From assembly GCF_029624125.1 (NCBI RefSeq), contig NZ_JARSBN010000001.1, positions 637,901 through 701,900 of the forward strand: a stretch of DNA of 64,000 bases, read 5' to 3'. Positions 1-9,007 of the stretch are shown piece by piece. Origin of the DNA: Winogradskyella marincola (GTDB lineage: Bacteria > Bacteroidota > Bacteroidia > Flavobacteriales > Flavobacteriaceae). The position numbers were made by a program, and so were the translations under genes. How positions within the stretch are numbered: position 1 is the first letter of the stretch; each line of letters starts with the position of its first letter. The notes beneath the pieces were generated by a model that did not search any database, was not told the DNA's origin, and saw only the letters and a program-made list of their open reading frames with translations.

Positions 1-846
1 CCACTTTAATCTTGGTATGTAAAAATCATCGTAAGTCTTATCTACCTTTAGCTCTTGTAATTTTCCTGCTTGTAAATCGTATAAGTGTAGAGATACTTTC
101 GAATTTTTCTCACCTGCTTTAGGATACTTAAAAACCTGCTGTGTCTGGTACAGATTAGAACCATAAACATCCATAGAAAACTCTGGCACTTCAGATTCAT
201 CAAAACGAATAAAAGCGATTAAGTTGCTATCCGCATTCCAATCAAACGCTCTTACAAAACTAAATTCTTCTTCATAAACCCAATCCGTAATACCGTTAAT
301 GATTTTATTCTTCTCACCATCATTCGTGATTTGTTTTACCTTACCTGAACTTAAATCTTTTATGTAAAGATTATTTTCATACCCATAAGCAATTTTAGTT
401 CCATCTGGCGATAAAGTTGGCTCTTGTACCATTTGGTCTGAAACCTTTGTTAATTGCTTTGTATTGATATCATACACATAATACTCACCTAAAGCAGATC
501 TTCTGTACACAGGAATTTCGTTGGTTGTTAAAACCACTTTAGATTCATCTTTGCTAAACGTGTAATCAAAAAACCCTCGTAGTTCTGAAATATCTTCAGA
601 AGACACTAAGGTCTTTACTTTTTTTAAGGTTTTATAATCGTAAATATCGATGGTAGATGTGCCGTTTTGCCTGTTGTAGTTTAATACGGAATACTGCGTT
701 CCGTTGTTCATAGAATGTAAGGCTTGCATACCTTCAGTTCTAAAGGCTCCACTCCAAATTTCTTCGAGGGTAATTTGTTTATCCTGACTGTAAATCAAGG
801 TGGTAGTTAGGAATCCAATAATAGCTACGAAGTATCTTAATTTCAT
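1..846 (-). CDS. S9 family peptidase, dipeptidyl peptidase IV-like (N-terminal part)
   Basis: The gene is cut by the left window edge; 282 codons are visible, read leftwards from the ATG at 846-844. The protein starts with a signal peptide (MKLRYFVAIIGFLTTTLIYS, then QDKQ), so it should be periplasmic or surface-exposed. The visible part is the DPP-IV beta-propeller, with repeated strands such as EPTLSPDGTKIAYGYENNLY. It carries the motif DWVYEEEF near residue 190; the Glu pair in this position binds the free N-terminus of the substrate in DPP-IV enzymes. The Ser-Asp-His catalytic domain would lie outside the window. The family releases X-Pro or X-Ala dipeptides. The EE motif makes the assignment to the DPP-IV branch rather than other S9 peptidases quite secure. 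It is divergent from the mevalonate genes on its right. Confidence 0.9.
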   Translation of the reverse strand, partial: MKLRYFVAIIGFLTTTLIYSQDKQITLEEIWSGAFRTEGMQALHSMNNGTQYSVLNYNRQNGTSTIDIYDYKTLKKVKTLVSSEDISELRGFFDYTFSKDESKVVLTTNEIPVYRRSALGEYYVYDINTKQLTKVSDQMVQEPTLSPDGTKIAYGYENNLYIKDLSSGKVKQITNDGEKNKIINGITDWVYEEEFSFVRAFDWNADSNLIAFIRFDESEVPEFSMDVYGSNLYQTQQVFKYPKAGEKNSKVSLHLYDLQAGKLQELKVDKTYDDFYIPRLKW

Positions 847-966
847 ATTAATCTTTTTTCAATAAAGCAATGCCAAGTTTACTAAAAAATATGCAAAAAT
901 CAGGCATTATTAACAGTAAATCGGCAATAATAGTGGAATAGGCACACATTTTATGCCAATCCTAAG

Positions 967-974
967 TATCTTTG
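967..974 (+). promoter_or_regulatory. -7 promoter box of the HMG-CoA reductase gene
   Basis: TATCTTTG matches the Bacteroidota -7 consensus TAnnTTTG and lies 21 nt before the ATG at 996. The TTG inside this box is in frame with the gene and could be misread as a start codon. No clear -33 TTTG is seen at the expected distance. Confidence 0.6.
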
Positions 975-995
975 CAATTTAAAATCAATTTAACT

Positions 996-2297
996 ATGCC
1001 AACCGCTATTTCTGGCTTCTCTAAACTATCTAAATCTGAAAAGATTGAATGGCTTTTAGACACTTATTTTTCTAATAAAGAAAATGCTCGAAACCTGGTA
1101 CAACAGTATTGGAATTCTGACGCAAAACTTCAAAAGCTACACGATGAGTTTATAGAAAACACTATTACTAATTATTATTTACCTCTTGGTGTTGCTCCAA
1201 ATTTCTCAATCAACAACAAACTTTACACCATACCAATGGCAATTGAAGAAAGTTCTGTGGTTGCAGCAGCAAGTAAGGCTGCAAAATTTTGGCTAAATAG
1301 AGGTGGATTTAAAGCTGATGTGATTTCAACAGAAAAAATTGGTCAAGTTCATTTTTCATATTCTGGTAATTTTGAAACATTACAATCATTTTTTGAAAGT
1401 GTAAAACCAAAACTAATTGAAGACACCAAAGCCATAACTAAAAATATGGAACGTCGAGGCGGAGGTATTTTAGATATTGAACTTAAAAATAAAACCGAAG
1501 ATTTAGAGCACTACTACCAACTGCATGCTACCTTTGAAACACTAGATGCAATGGGTGCCAACTTTATAAACTCTTGTTTAGAACAGTTTGCTAAAACCTT
1601 TAAAGCCGAAGCGCAAACACAATTAGAAGAAGATGTAAACATTGTAATGAGCATACTCTCTAACTACGTACCAAATTGTCTGGTTAGAGCTGAAGTGTCT
1701 TGCCCTATCGCTGATTTAAAAAGCAAAGACATAACAAACCCAACTCTGTTTGCCGAAAAATTTAAACAAGCTGTTAACATCGCTGAAGTTGAACCATACA
1801 GAGCTGTAACACACAACAAAGGTATAATGAACGGTATCGACGCTGTGGTTTTAGCCACAGGCAACGACTTTAGAGCTGTTGAAGCTGGTGTACACGCCTA
1901 TGCAGCAAAAGATGGTAAGTACTCAAGCTTAACGCACTGTTCTATTGAAAACGATACTTTTAAATTTTGGATTGAAATTCCACTTGCATTGGGAACAGTT
2001 GGAGGCTTAACAAGTTTACATCCTTTAGTAAAATTTGCTTTGGAAATGCTAGAAAAACCATCTGCAAAAGACCTAATGCAAATTGTTGCTGTAGCAGGTT
2101 TAGCTCAGAATTTTGCAGCTGTAAAATCCTTAACCACTACTGGTATTCAAGAAGGCCATATGAAGATGCATTTAATGAACATATTGAATCAGTTTGAAGC
2201 TACTTCAGAAGAAAAAGAAAAAATAGTAGAGCATTTTAAAACTAATGTAGTTACACATAGTGCAGTTGTTGAGGCTATTGAAAACATAAGACGCTAA
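996..2297 (+). CDS. mvaA: hydroxymethylglutaryl-CoA reductase, class II (degradative-type fold)
   Basis: The product catalyses conversion between HMG-CoA and mevalonate, the committed step of the mevalonate route to isoprenoids; it is cytoplasmic. With the ATG at 996 it has 433 residues, the usual class II size. Motifs seen are EESS (84-87) with the catalytic Glu, DAMGAN (184-189), HNKGIMNG with the catalytic Lys (about 275), GNDFRA with the catalytic Asp (about 291), GTVGG (333-337) and GIQEGHMKMH with the C-terminal His. An in-frame TTG at 972 would add eight residues, but it lies inside the -7 promoter box, so ATG 996 is preferred. The GHMP kinase gene follows after one base, so the two genes are probably co-transcribed. 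Class II enzymes occur as biosynthetic enzymes in many Bacteroidota; the biosynthetic direction is inferred from the kinase neighbour. Confidence 0.92.
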   Translation: MPTAISGFSKLSKSEKIEWLLDTYFSNKENARNLVQQYWNSDAKLQKLHDEFIENTITNYYLPLGVAPNFSINNKLYTIPMAIEESSVVAAASKAAKFWLNRGGFKADVISTEKIGQVHFSYSGNFETLQSFFESVKPKLIEDTKAITKNMERRGGGILDIELKNKTEDLEHYYQLHATFETLDAMGANFINSCLEQFAKTFKAEAQTQLEEDVNIVMSILSNYVPNCLVRAEVSCPIADLKSKDITNPTLFAEKFKQAVNIAEVEPYRAVTHNKGIMNGIDAVVLATGNDFRAVEAGVHAYAAKDGKYSSLTHCSIENDTFKFWIEIPLALGTVGGLTSLHPLVKFALEMLEKPSAKDLMQIVAVAGLAQNFAAVKSLTTTGIQEGHMKMHLMNILNQFEATSEEKEKIVEHFKTNVVTHSAVVEAIENIRR

Positions 2298-2298
2298 T

Positions 2299-3219
2299 AT
2301 GACAACTTTCAAAAGCAAGGGAAAATTATTAATCACTGGTGAATACGTTGTACTTGATGGTGCAAAATCGTTAGCTATACCGACAAAATATGGTCAAAGT
2401 CTCGAAGTAGAAGAAGACAACAGCAATACCTTAAGCTGGAAAAGCTATGATGAAAAGGGTAATGTTTGGTTTGAAAACAGTTTCACTTTAGATAATGGTG
2501 AGATTCTTAAAACCATTGACAATGATAATGATGTTTCTACTCGATTAAAACAAATTATTGATACTGCACAACAGCTCAATCCAAACTTTTTAAAAAACGA
2601 AAAAGGACATAAGGTTTCAACTCATTTAGAATTTAATAAAAGTTGGGGACTAGGCACTTCCTCTACATTAATAAACAATATTGCACAATGGGCAAATATT
2701 AATGCTTATCAGCTTTTAGAAAAAACGTTTGGCGGAAGTGGCTATGACATTGCTTGTGCTCAACATAACACACCAATTACTTTTCAGTTAGATAAAAACA
2801 ATCAACCATTAGTAACTCCTATTGATTTTAATCCAAGTTTTAAAGACCAATTATATTTCGTTTACCTTAATCAAAAGCAAAATAGTAGAGATGGTATTAA
2901 AGCTTATAAAAGCCTAAATAAAGTTAGTAACGCTGTAATTAATGATATTAATGCTATTACAGAGGAAACCATAAAAACAACATCTCTAGCTACTTTTGAA
3001 AGCTTATTAACTGAACATGAAAATATAATTGGCAAACTACTAAACCAAGAGCCTGTAAAATCAAAATTATTCAGGGATTTTAATGGATGTGTTAAAAGCC
3101 TTGGAGCTTGGGGAGGCGATTTTGTTTTAGCTACCTCTCCTACCAACCCTAAAGATTACTTTAAGTCTAAAGGTCTAGACATTGTAATTCCATATTCCAC
3201 AATGATATTATCTCAATAA
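2299..3219 (+). CDS. GYDIA family GHMP kinase
   Basis: This 306-residue protein belongs to the GHMP small-molecule kinase superfamily. It has the N-terminal substrate strand motif KLLITGEYVVLDGAKSLAIP (residues 9-28), the ATP-binding loop WGLGTSSTLI (116-125) and the family-naming GSGYDIACA stretch (146-154). A C-terminal Gly-rich motif (SLGAWGGDFVLA) resembles the third GHMP motif. The start one base after the HMG-CoA reductase stop suggests translational coupling and a role in the mevalonate pathway, as mevalonate or phosphomevalonate kinase. The exact substrate cannot be read from sequence, and the GYDIA group is not, as far as I know, biochemically assigned. A bidirectional terminator closes the transcript. 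Confidence 0.8.
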   Translation: MTTFKSKGKLLITGEYVVLDGAKSLAIPTKYGQSLEVEEDNSNTLSWKSYDEKGNVWFENSFTLDNGEILKTIDNDNDVSTRLKQIIDTAQQLNPNFLKNEKGHKVSTHLEFNKSWGLGTSSTLINNIAQWANINAYQLLEKTFGGSGYDIACAQHNTPITFQLDKNNQPLVTPIDFNPSFKDQLYFVYLNQKQNSRDGIKAYKSLNKVSNAVINDINAITEETIKTTSLATFESLLTEHENIIGKLLNQEPVKSKLFRDFNGCVKSLGAWGGDFVLATSPTNPKDYFKSKGLDIVIPYSTMILSQ

Positions 3220-3225
3220 AAATAA

Positions 3226-3255
3226 AAAAGGCTTTACAAAAATGTAAAGCCTTTT
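3226..3255. terminator. bidirectional Rho-independent terminator
   Basis: A perfect 13-bp stem (3226-3238 with 3243-3255) with an AAAA loop and A/T tracts on both sides lies between the converging GYDIA kinase and PpiD-like genes. It can stop transcription from either strand. Confidence 0.9.
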
Positions 3256-3281
3256 ATGTATTATAAAATCGTTCTCCGTAA

Positions 3282-5444
3282 TTAGAAAACTGTTTTAGCT
3301 CTGTTATCTTCGATTTCAGCAGATTTCTCTAATGCTTGGTACACTTTTCCTTGAGCTGCACCACGCTTAGCTGTGTTTAATCTATTTACTATTGAAGTGT
3401 AGTTGTCTAACTCAGTAGCTTCAGTAACTTTAGTTACTTCTATAACGTAAACACCTTTTTCTCCATCAATAGGCTTAGAGGTTTTACCTTGCTCTAAACC
3501 AAATGCAGCACCAACTACTTTTGGCTCTACACCTGCTCCTGCTATTGTTGTATTCTTTAACGTTAAAGCTGAAGCTGTCTTTGGGCTCTGACCTTGATTC
3601 TTAGCAATCTCATCTATTGAAGTTGCTTTGATTTTCTCACGTATCATTTTAGCCTTCTTTTCTTTTCTTATTTGAGGCAAAGCTATTACTGATGCATCTT
3701 CTACGCTCATTAATCCCTCTTCATTCTTCTCTACCAATTTAGCAACGATAAATCCAAATCCAGAAACTGGAAAGCTTTTAAAATCTCCTTCATCTCTTCC
3801 TTCTTCAAAGAACCAACGTACAACCTGTCTTTGACTTCCTAGGCCAGGAATATTCTCATCAAGCTCTTTAAAAGTAATTGGCTTTACCACTAACTCTTGC
3901 TCTTTAGCTAAAGCGTTAAAATCACCATCTTTTGCTGCGATTTCAAACTTTGTTGCCTTATTGTAAACATCGTCTAATGTCTTTTGAGAAGGCTCTATCT
4001 TTCTAGCTAAAGTCGCTATTTTGTATACGTCTGACTCACCTTTTTGCCCTTCAATTTCTATAATATGAAAACCATAAGCAGTCTCTACAACACCCATATC
4101 ACCTGTTTTTCCTTTGAAAGAAAAATCTCTAAATGGTGCTACCATTCTGTTGTATGGAAACCAATCGTAACGACCTCCATTATTAACACTTCCTTGATCT
4201 GTAGAATATTCTGTAACAAAATCATCAAACTTAGAGTTGTCCGACTTTAAAATATTATAAAGACTATCTGCCTGATTGTTTGCTTGCTCTCTTGTTAATG
4301 TAACATCAGGACCTGCAGATGCTGCACCAATAAAAGGAATTAATATATGTCTTGTTTTTACAGAGTCTGGTAATTGATCTTTAGCAATCATTTTAGAAAG
4401 CTTAAAGAAACCTGCTTCTTTGTATGGTCCGTAATACTCACCTACTTCTAGGCTAATTATATTTTCTTTTGATTCAGCAGGAATTAAACCAGCAGTTAAA
4501 AATGTATCGTTGTACTTAATATCAGAATTAGAGTTAATGAACTCAGCAACATCCTTTACACTATCAAAACCAGGAATAGTATCTGTGTTACCGCTACTTT
4601 CGTTATACTCTGCTCTATCGTTCTTTAACTTTAATAGTTCTGCTTTAATAGCTTCTTCATCTTCTTTAGAAGCTTCCTCTTTAAACTCTACATAAACAAC
4701 TTCTCTGTTTGCATCTGCTTTAAACTTCTGCTCATGATCTTTCATGTAAGCTTTAACATCTGACTTAGACACTTCTACTAAACTATCTGAGATTGAAGCG
4801 TAAGGAATTTGAACAAAACGGATGTTTACGTTTTTTGCTTCGGCTAAATACTCATCTTTAGCTTCTGCAATAGTTGTATTAACACCAGCTTTAACTAGGT
4901 TATAGTATGTTTGCTTTAGAGAACCTGAAGCAATACTTTGCTCATTGTTTGTCCAGATATCGTAATTGATATTTACAGTTTGTCCTGCAGAAGTTAATGG
5001 TGCAGAATCAGGACTAATATCTTTAAGGTTACTTATAAATGCATTAAGACGGTTAACATCAAAGTTTCCGTTTTCATCTTGAAACTCTGGGTTAGACTGA
5101 AAGCTATTTTTTAGCAAATCGCGCATTTCATCTTTTTCGACAGACAAACCAAGTGCTTCAAATTCTTCGTCTAAAACAATGTTACTTACTTCTTGGTTGT
5201 AAATAGCATTCATTGCTTGAGAAGAAGATATTCTTCCACCAGATCTATCTTGGTAGTTCTTCACTTTTTGCTGAAAATCAGTAACGTCAATATCTGTTCC
5301 GTTAACTGTTGCTACAACACCTTGAGAGTTTGAAAACGCATTTGGGTTATCAATTACACCTTGGATAACGAAAGCAAATAATGCTAATGCTATTACTAAT
5401 ATTAAGATTAGTGAGCGCTGTCTAATTTTATTTAAAATTGCCAT
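3282..5444 (-). CDS. ppiD: PpiD-like membrane-anchored peptidylprolyl isomerase / periplasmic chaperone
   Basis: The 720-residue protein has one N-terminal membrane anchor (residues 12-30, SLILILVIALALFAFVIQGV), a SurA-like N-terminal chaperone region (about 35-300) and a parvulin (PPIC) domain around 345-460. The parvulin domain shows KTRHILIPF, FDDFVTEYSTDQGSVNNGG and YGFHIIEIEG. A C-terminal region repeats parvulin-like strands (KTSKPIDGEKGVYVIEVTK). This is the PpiD architecture: a periplasm-facing foldase attached to the inner membrane that assists secreted and outer-membrane proteins leaving the translocon. It is the last gene of the minus-strand operon beginning at coaX, separated by about 95 bases from the CNNM gene, in which no terminator is evident. 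The family assignment is firm; client proteins are unknown. Confidence 0.88.
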   Translation of the reverse strand: MAILNKIRQRSLILILVIALALFAFVIQGVIDNPNAFSNSQGVVATVNGTDIDVTDFQQKVKNYQDRSGGRISSSQAMNAIYNQEVSNIVLDEEFEALGLSVEKDEMRDLLKNSFQSNPEFQDENGNFDVNRLNAFISNLKDISPDSAPLTSAGQTVNINYDIWTNNEQSIASGSLKQTYYNLVKAGVNTTIAEAKDEYLAEAKNVNIRFVQIPYASISDSLVEVSKSDVKAYMKDHEQKFKADANREVVYVEFKEEASKEDEEAIKAELLKLKNDRAEYNESSGNTDTIPGFDSVKDVAEFINSNSDIKYNDTFLTAGLIPAESKENIISLEVGEYYGPYKEAGFFKLSKMIAKDQLPDSVKTRHILIPFIGAASAGPDVTLTREQANNQADSLYNILKSDNSKFDDFVTEYSTDQGSVNNGGRYDWFPYNRMVAPFRDFSFKGKTGDMGVVETAYGFHIIEIEGQKGESDVYKIATLARKIEPSQKTLDDVYNKATKFEIAAKDGDFNALAKEQELVVKPITFKELDENIPGLGSQRQVVRWFFEEGRDEGDFKSFPVSGFGFIVAKLVEKNEEGLMSVEDASVIALPQIRKEKKAKMIREKIKATSIDEIAKNQGQSPKTASALTLKNTTIAGAGVEPKVVGAAFGLEQGKTSKPIDGEKGVYVIEVTKVTEATELDNYTSIVNRLNTAKRGAAQGKVYQALEKSAEIEDNRAKTVF

Positions 5445-5538
5445 GTCTTAAATTTTTCGTATAAATAAGTCTGCGAAAATAGTATTTTCTAACAAATAAT
5501 AAAAGGAGAACTATAGTTTTTGTAAGCTATTATAGTCT

Positions 5539-6828
5539 TTAATCTACATCAAGGATTTTAAGCCTTACAATATCTATTTTGGTTGAGGACACTTCCTCGA
5601 TAGTAAACTTAAAATTATTGACTAAAACATCTTCGTTTTTCTCGGGAATACCCTCAGTTTCATTAACTATTAATCCACCTAAAGTCTCATAGGTTTCACT
5701 TTCAGGAAGGTCTAATTTATAAGCTTCGTTAATGTAATCTACTTCTAGTCTTGCAGAAAACCTATAAGTGTTTTCATCTATTTTTTCTTCTGTCATCTCC
5801 AAAGTATCGTGCTCATCTTCTATCTCTCCAAACAACTCTTCAACAATATCCTCAACAGACATAAGACCAGAGGTTCCTCCATATTCATCTATCACAACAG
5901 CAATACTTTGACGCTTTTTTGTAAGAATATTAAGCACATCTTTTATAAGTATAGTCTCTGGAACAAAGCTCACCGGAATAATGATAGACTTTATATCTTT
6001 TGGTTTTTTAAACAACTCAAAAGCATGCACATATCCTAAAATATCATCAATACTATCTTTGTAAACGATAATTTTTGTTCGTCCGGTTTCTATAAAAAGT
6101 TGACTTAAGTTTTCAATAGACTCTGAGATATCTACAGCCGAAATTTCGGTGCGAGGCACCATAACTTCTCTAGCCTTAACATCTGAAAACTCTAACGCAT
6201 TCTGAAAAATCTGAATTTCGCTATCCACCTCTTCATGGTCCTCAACAGATTCCATCTGCTCACTAATATAATTACCAAGCTCTACTTTGGTCATTGCCAG
6301 TACAACATCTTCGCCTTTTGCTTTAAAAATATATTTTAACACAGCGTCAGAAATCCAAAGCACTAAATCTGATATCAATGAAAAAATCAAATAAAACACA
6401 TAGGTTGGCAAGGCTAAAACTTTCATTAAAGTATTGGCATATATCTGAAAAAACACTTTAGGTAAAAACTCTGCCGTAATTAATATTACAAAAGTTGAAA
6501 TTACGGTTTGTGTTAAAAGCTGAAAGTCATAAAACAAGTAAGTTAGCACAGCGCTATCTGATGGCAACATAGACTGAAACCACCTCACAAGCACATCTCC
6601 CATTTTGAGGCCATAAATTACCAGTGCAATATTGTTACCAATAAGCATCGTGGCAATATATTTTGAAGGCTTTGCTGTTAACTTGGTTAATATTTTTCCA
6701 AGAAAATCTTCCTGCTTTTTTTCTAACTCAATGTGTATTTTATTAGACGACACATAAGCTATTTCCATACCTGAGAAAAAAGCCGAAAGGATTAGTGTAA
6801 CTATTATTATGACTATATCTAGAGTCAT
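5539..6828 (-). CDS. CNNM/CBS-domain membrane protein (hemolysin C/CorC family)
   Basis: The 429-residue protein begins with a DUF21/CNNM transmembrane region (about 1-170; several hydrophobic segments and the family stretch SAFFSGMEIAYVSSNK). A CBS pair follows (about 200-330, starting at VMVPRTEIS and including VVIDEYGGTSGLMSVEDIVE), then a C-terminal CorC_HlyC domain. Relatives are implicated in divalent cation, mainly Mg2+, transport or its control. In gliding Bacteroidota the paralogue GldE has the same architecture, but that gene normally neighbours gldD, which is absent here, so a general CNNM protein is the better call. It begins three bases after the stop of the small membrane protein upstream and belongs to the coaX operon. 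Confidence 0.88.
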   Translation of the reverse strand: MTLDIVIIIVTLILSAFFSGMEIAYVSSNKIHIELEKKQEDFLGKILTKLTAKPSKYIATMLIGNNIALVIYGLKMGDVLVRWFQSMLPSDSAVLTYLFYDFQLLTQTVISTFVILITAEFLPKVFFQIYANTLMKVLALPTYVFYLIFSLISDLVLWISDAVLKYIFKAKGEDVVLAMTKVELGNYISEQMESVEDHEEVDSEIQIFQNALEFSDVKAREVMVPRTEISAVDISESIENLSQLFIETGRTKIIVYKDSIDDILGYVHAFELFKKPKDIKSIIIPVSFVPETILIKDVLNILTKKRQSIAVVIDEYGGTSGLMSVEDIVEELFGEIEDEHDTLEMTEEKIDENTYRFSARLEVDYINEAYKLDLPESETYETLGGLIVNETEGIPEKNEDVLVNNFKFTIEEVSSTKIDIVRLKILDVD

Positions 6829-6831
6829 AAA

Positions 6832-7023
6832 TTAGTCTTTATTTCTGTCTTGAAATTTGCTTGCAAAACGTTTTCTAAAGAAAAACATAAATATGGCTAA
6901 AGCCACAAAGAAAAGCGACATATACGATCTGCTTCTATCTACAGACCAATTTGATATGGCATCCCAAAGAAATAAAACTGCAAAGATGATATACGCGAAT
7001 TGAAATATTTTAAGAATTTTCAT
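6832..7023 (-). CDS. small two-helix membrane protein, unknown function
   Basis: A 63-residue protein with two hydrophobic helices (residues 5-22, FQFAYIIFAVLFLWDAIS; 33-48, SYMSLFFVALAIFMFFF) and a basic tail RKRFASKFQDRNKD, which predicts a hairpin with a cytoplasmic C-terminus. It lies between lptC (38 bases upstream) and the CNNM gene (three bases downstream), so it is almost certainly expressed with them. I do not recognise a named family; a role with the CNNM transporter is only guilt by association. Confidence 0.7.
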   Translation of the reverse strand: MKILKIFQFAYIIFAVLFLWDAISNWSVDRSRSYMSLFFVALAIFMFFFRKRFASKFQDRNKD

Positions 7024-7061
7024 GAGTGAGTTATCTAAGTAAATTTAAGTTACAAAGATAG

Positions 7062-7628
7062 TTAATTATCGAGTTCAAAATCGCCACCCATTTCTAACAT
7101 CTGAAAATTTTTGAAGTCTTTGTCTGAATCGAAACCAACACCATGTTTTGTACCTGAGATTTGGGTAAACCTCCATGGCTCGTTAGTAAATACCCATTCT
7201 AACTTTTCGTTGTAGTACAATTGCTCTGTTACCAGCTTTTCTTTTTGATGGGTTGTTATCGTAACATTACCCCTTAAGTCTATTATATCGGTCTCTGTGT
7301 AGAAAATAGCGTAACGCGATGTTATAGTTGTAAGTTTACCATCGTCATCATACACCTTTAAAAGAATACCTTCTGGGAACTCAGAGAATGCAAAATCTCT
7401 GTTAGAGTAATCGAGCATTACAGGACTGATTAAATTTGCTTTGAGTCTTACCGTGTCCTCTAAAAACTCTGTATATTTTAAATCAATATTTTCAGCTTCG
7501 CCTATAGGCTGATTTTGAAAAACTCCGACTTTTTGAATCTCATCAAAATCGTTTTCACAAGAAAAAAACAAAGTCACAGCTAATACTGTGACTAAGTTCT
7601 TTATGATATGTGAAAATTTTAAACTCAT
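7062..7628 (-). CDS. lptC: LPS export ABC transporter periplasmic protein LptC
   Basis: LptC is part of the trans-envelope bridge that carries lipopolysaccharide from the inner to the outer membrane. With the start at 7628 the protein has 188 residues, a signal sequence ending in a lipobox-like VTLFFSC (Cys 24) and a LptC/OstA-type beta-jellyroll. The jellyroll is visible as strands such as EGILLKVYDDDGKLTTITS, AIFYTETDIIDLRGNVTI and QLYYNEKLEWVFTNEP. A longer reading frame to 7667 exists, but the 7628 ATG overlaps the upstream TPR gene stop as TAATG, typical of coupling, and puts the signal peptide at the very N-terminus. A lipidated LptC is usual in Bacteroidota; in Proteobacteria the protein is anchored by a helix. 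Confidence 0.85.
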   Translation of the reverse strand: MSLKFSHIIKNLVTVLAVTLFFSCENDFDEIQKVGVFQNQPIGEAENIDLKYTEFLEDTVRLKANLISPVMLDYSNRDFAFSEFPEGILLKVYDDDGKLTTITSRYAIFYTETDIIDLRGNVTITTHQKEKLVTEQLYYNEKLEWVFTNEPWRFTQISGTKHGVGFDSDKDFKNFQMLEMGGDFELDN

Positions 7629-8992
7629 TATATGTTTGGTACTGTTACAGAACGACCAATCCAACATCCAATTTTTATTGTTTGTCCTGCATTACCTTCA
7701 GTAAAGATATCTGATTTTGAAGGTGCACTTGCTCTATAGCTTGCTGCAGATTTTGCTGCCGCAGATTTTAATCTACTATCTACTCTTCCTGCTTTTTCTG
7801 CCTCTAAAGCCGCTAACCAGAATACTGCTCTTTTATTAAAGTTAGAATCACCACAGTTATTAGCACTATTAGCATACATTGCTGAGATAGCTAAGTAAGG
7901 AGAACCGTCTGAAGGGTTTAATTTCATAGACTCCATGTAGTACTGTCTTGCTTGACTGTAGCTTCCTTTTTTCTTTAATTCGTTAGCTAACTTTTTGTAA
8001 AGCTTTGCTTTCTTTAAAGGATCTGGCTCTAATTCTAATGTTTGATTAAAATACTTTTGCTCATTAGTTAACAAGTATAAGTAATATGCTGTATCTGCAC
8101 TTGGCTCTATACTGTTTTTTTGCTGAACTAACTTTAAGAATAATGGCTCTTCTTTACAACCTTTAGCATACATACGGTTCATAGCTCTTTGTAACCATAC
8201 ACCATCAGTTTTGTTAGCTTCGTAATTCTTTTCGTATAAAGGAATTAACACCTCGCAATTTGCTCTATCACCAAGCTTTTTGTCCATACTTGGTACAACT
8301 TGCTCTTCTAAAGCTTTTATATTAGCTTCATAGTAATTCTTTAGCTTACCTTCTCTACTAGAAAGTTTTCCACCAGCTTCTTCTTTTTCTACAAGCTTGT
8401 TTAATTTTAAAGTATTATCGCCTACAATGTTTTCTATAACTTCCGTAACGTCATCATACTTATCAAACATTTGCTGAGCTGGTTTGCTTCCTGCATCAAA
8501 CAAATCTACCATTAAAGAAAAGTAAGTATAAAGTCCCTTAGCGTTTGTAAAGTTTTTTACATCTTTTACATAAGCTGTATCAAACATGTTAAATAACTGC
8601 TCATCGCTTTTACCTAACTCTTTTCTGTACTTATAAGCTAAGTTAGCTTTATCAACTAATATTTCTCCTTCATCATACTTTGATGGGAAGTTTACTCTAC
8701 TTTGATCGTAAAGCAACATTAAATCATTGATATGCGCTACTTGCTCAGCACCTGTTGTGTTCTCTATCTTATGAGTTAATATTTTTTCACCATGTGCATA
8801 AATAGCTCTATTGAATTTAGGACACTTGTTTCGAACAATTTTCCAAGGCTCATAAGCATCATCATATTTTTTTGTTTTTACATAACTATCAAAAATTGAT
8901 AAGTTATTCATACACTCTTCATCTTGCTGAGCAAAACTAATATTGAAGCCTACAAAAACAGCCGCTAGTATTATAGTAATTCTCGTCTTCAT
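7628..8992 (-). CDS. secreted tetratricopeptide-repeat protein
   Basis: This 454-residue protein has a signal peptide (MKTRITIILAAVFVGFNISFAQ) and TPR-like helices. The clearest repeat is near residue 335-375 (LYKKLANELKKKGSYSQARQYYMESMKLNPSDGSPYLAIS), preceded by further helix pairs. Cys residues at about 27 and 54 could form a disulfide. It sits between the outer-membrane protein gene and lptC, with a TAATG overlap to lptC, so a scaffold or assembly role at the envelope is plausible but unproven. The order OMP - TPR - LptC - CNNM - PpiD is familiar to me from flavobacterial genomes, which supports a real operon. Confidence 0.8.
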   Translation of the reverse strand: MKTRITIILAAVFVGFNISFAQQDEECMNNLSIFDSYVKTKKYDDAYEPWKIVRNKCPKFNRAIYAHGEKILTHKIENTTGAEQVAHINDLMLLYDQSRVNFPSKYDEGEILVDKANLAYKYRKELGKSDEQLFNMFDTAYVKDVKNFTNAKGLYTYFSLMVDLFDAGSKPAQQMFDKYDDVTEVIENIVGDNTLKLNKLVEKEEAGGKLSSREGKLKNYYEANIKALEEQVVPSMDKKLGDRANCEVLIPLYEKNYEANKTDGVWLQRAMNRMYAKGCKEEPLFLKLVQQKNSIEPSADTAYYLYLLTNEQKYFNQTLELEPDPLKKAKLYKKLANELKKKGSYSQARQYYMESMKLNPSDGSPYLAISAMYANSANNCGDSNFNKRAVFWLAALEAEKAGRVDSRLKSAAAKSAASYRASAPSKSDIFTEGNAGQTIKIGCWIGRSVTVPNI

Positions 8993-9007
8993 CTTTTATT
9001 TTTATTG

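Noticed and set aside
5539-6828. GldE gliding-motility protein
   Set aside because: The architecture is shared, but gldD and other gld genes are absent and the operon context is envelope biogenesis.
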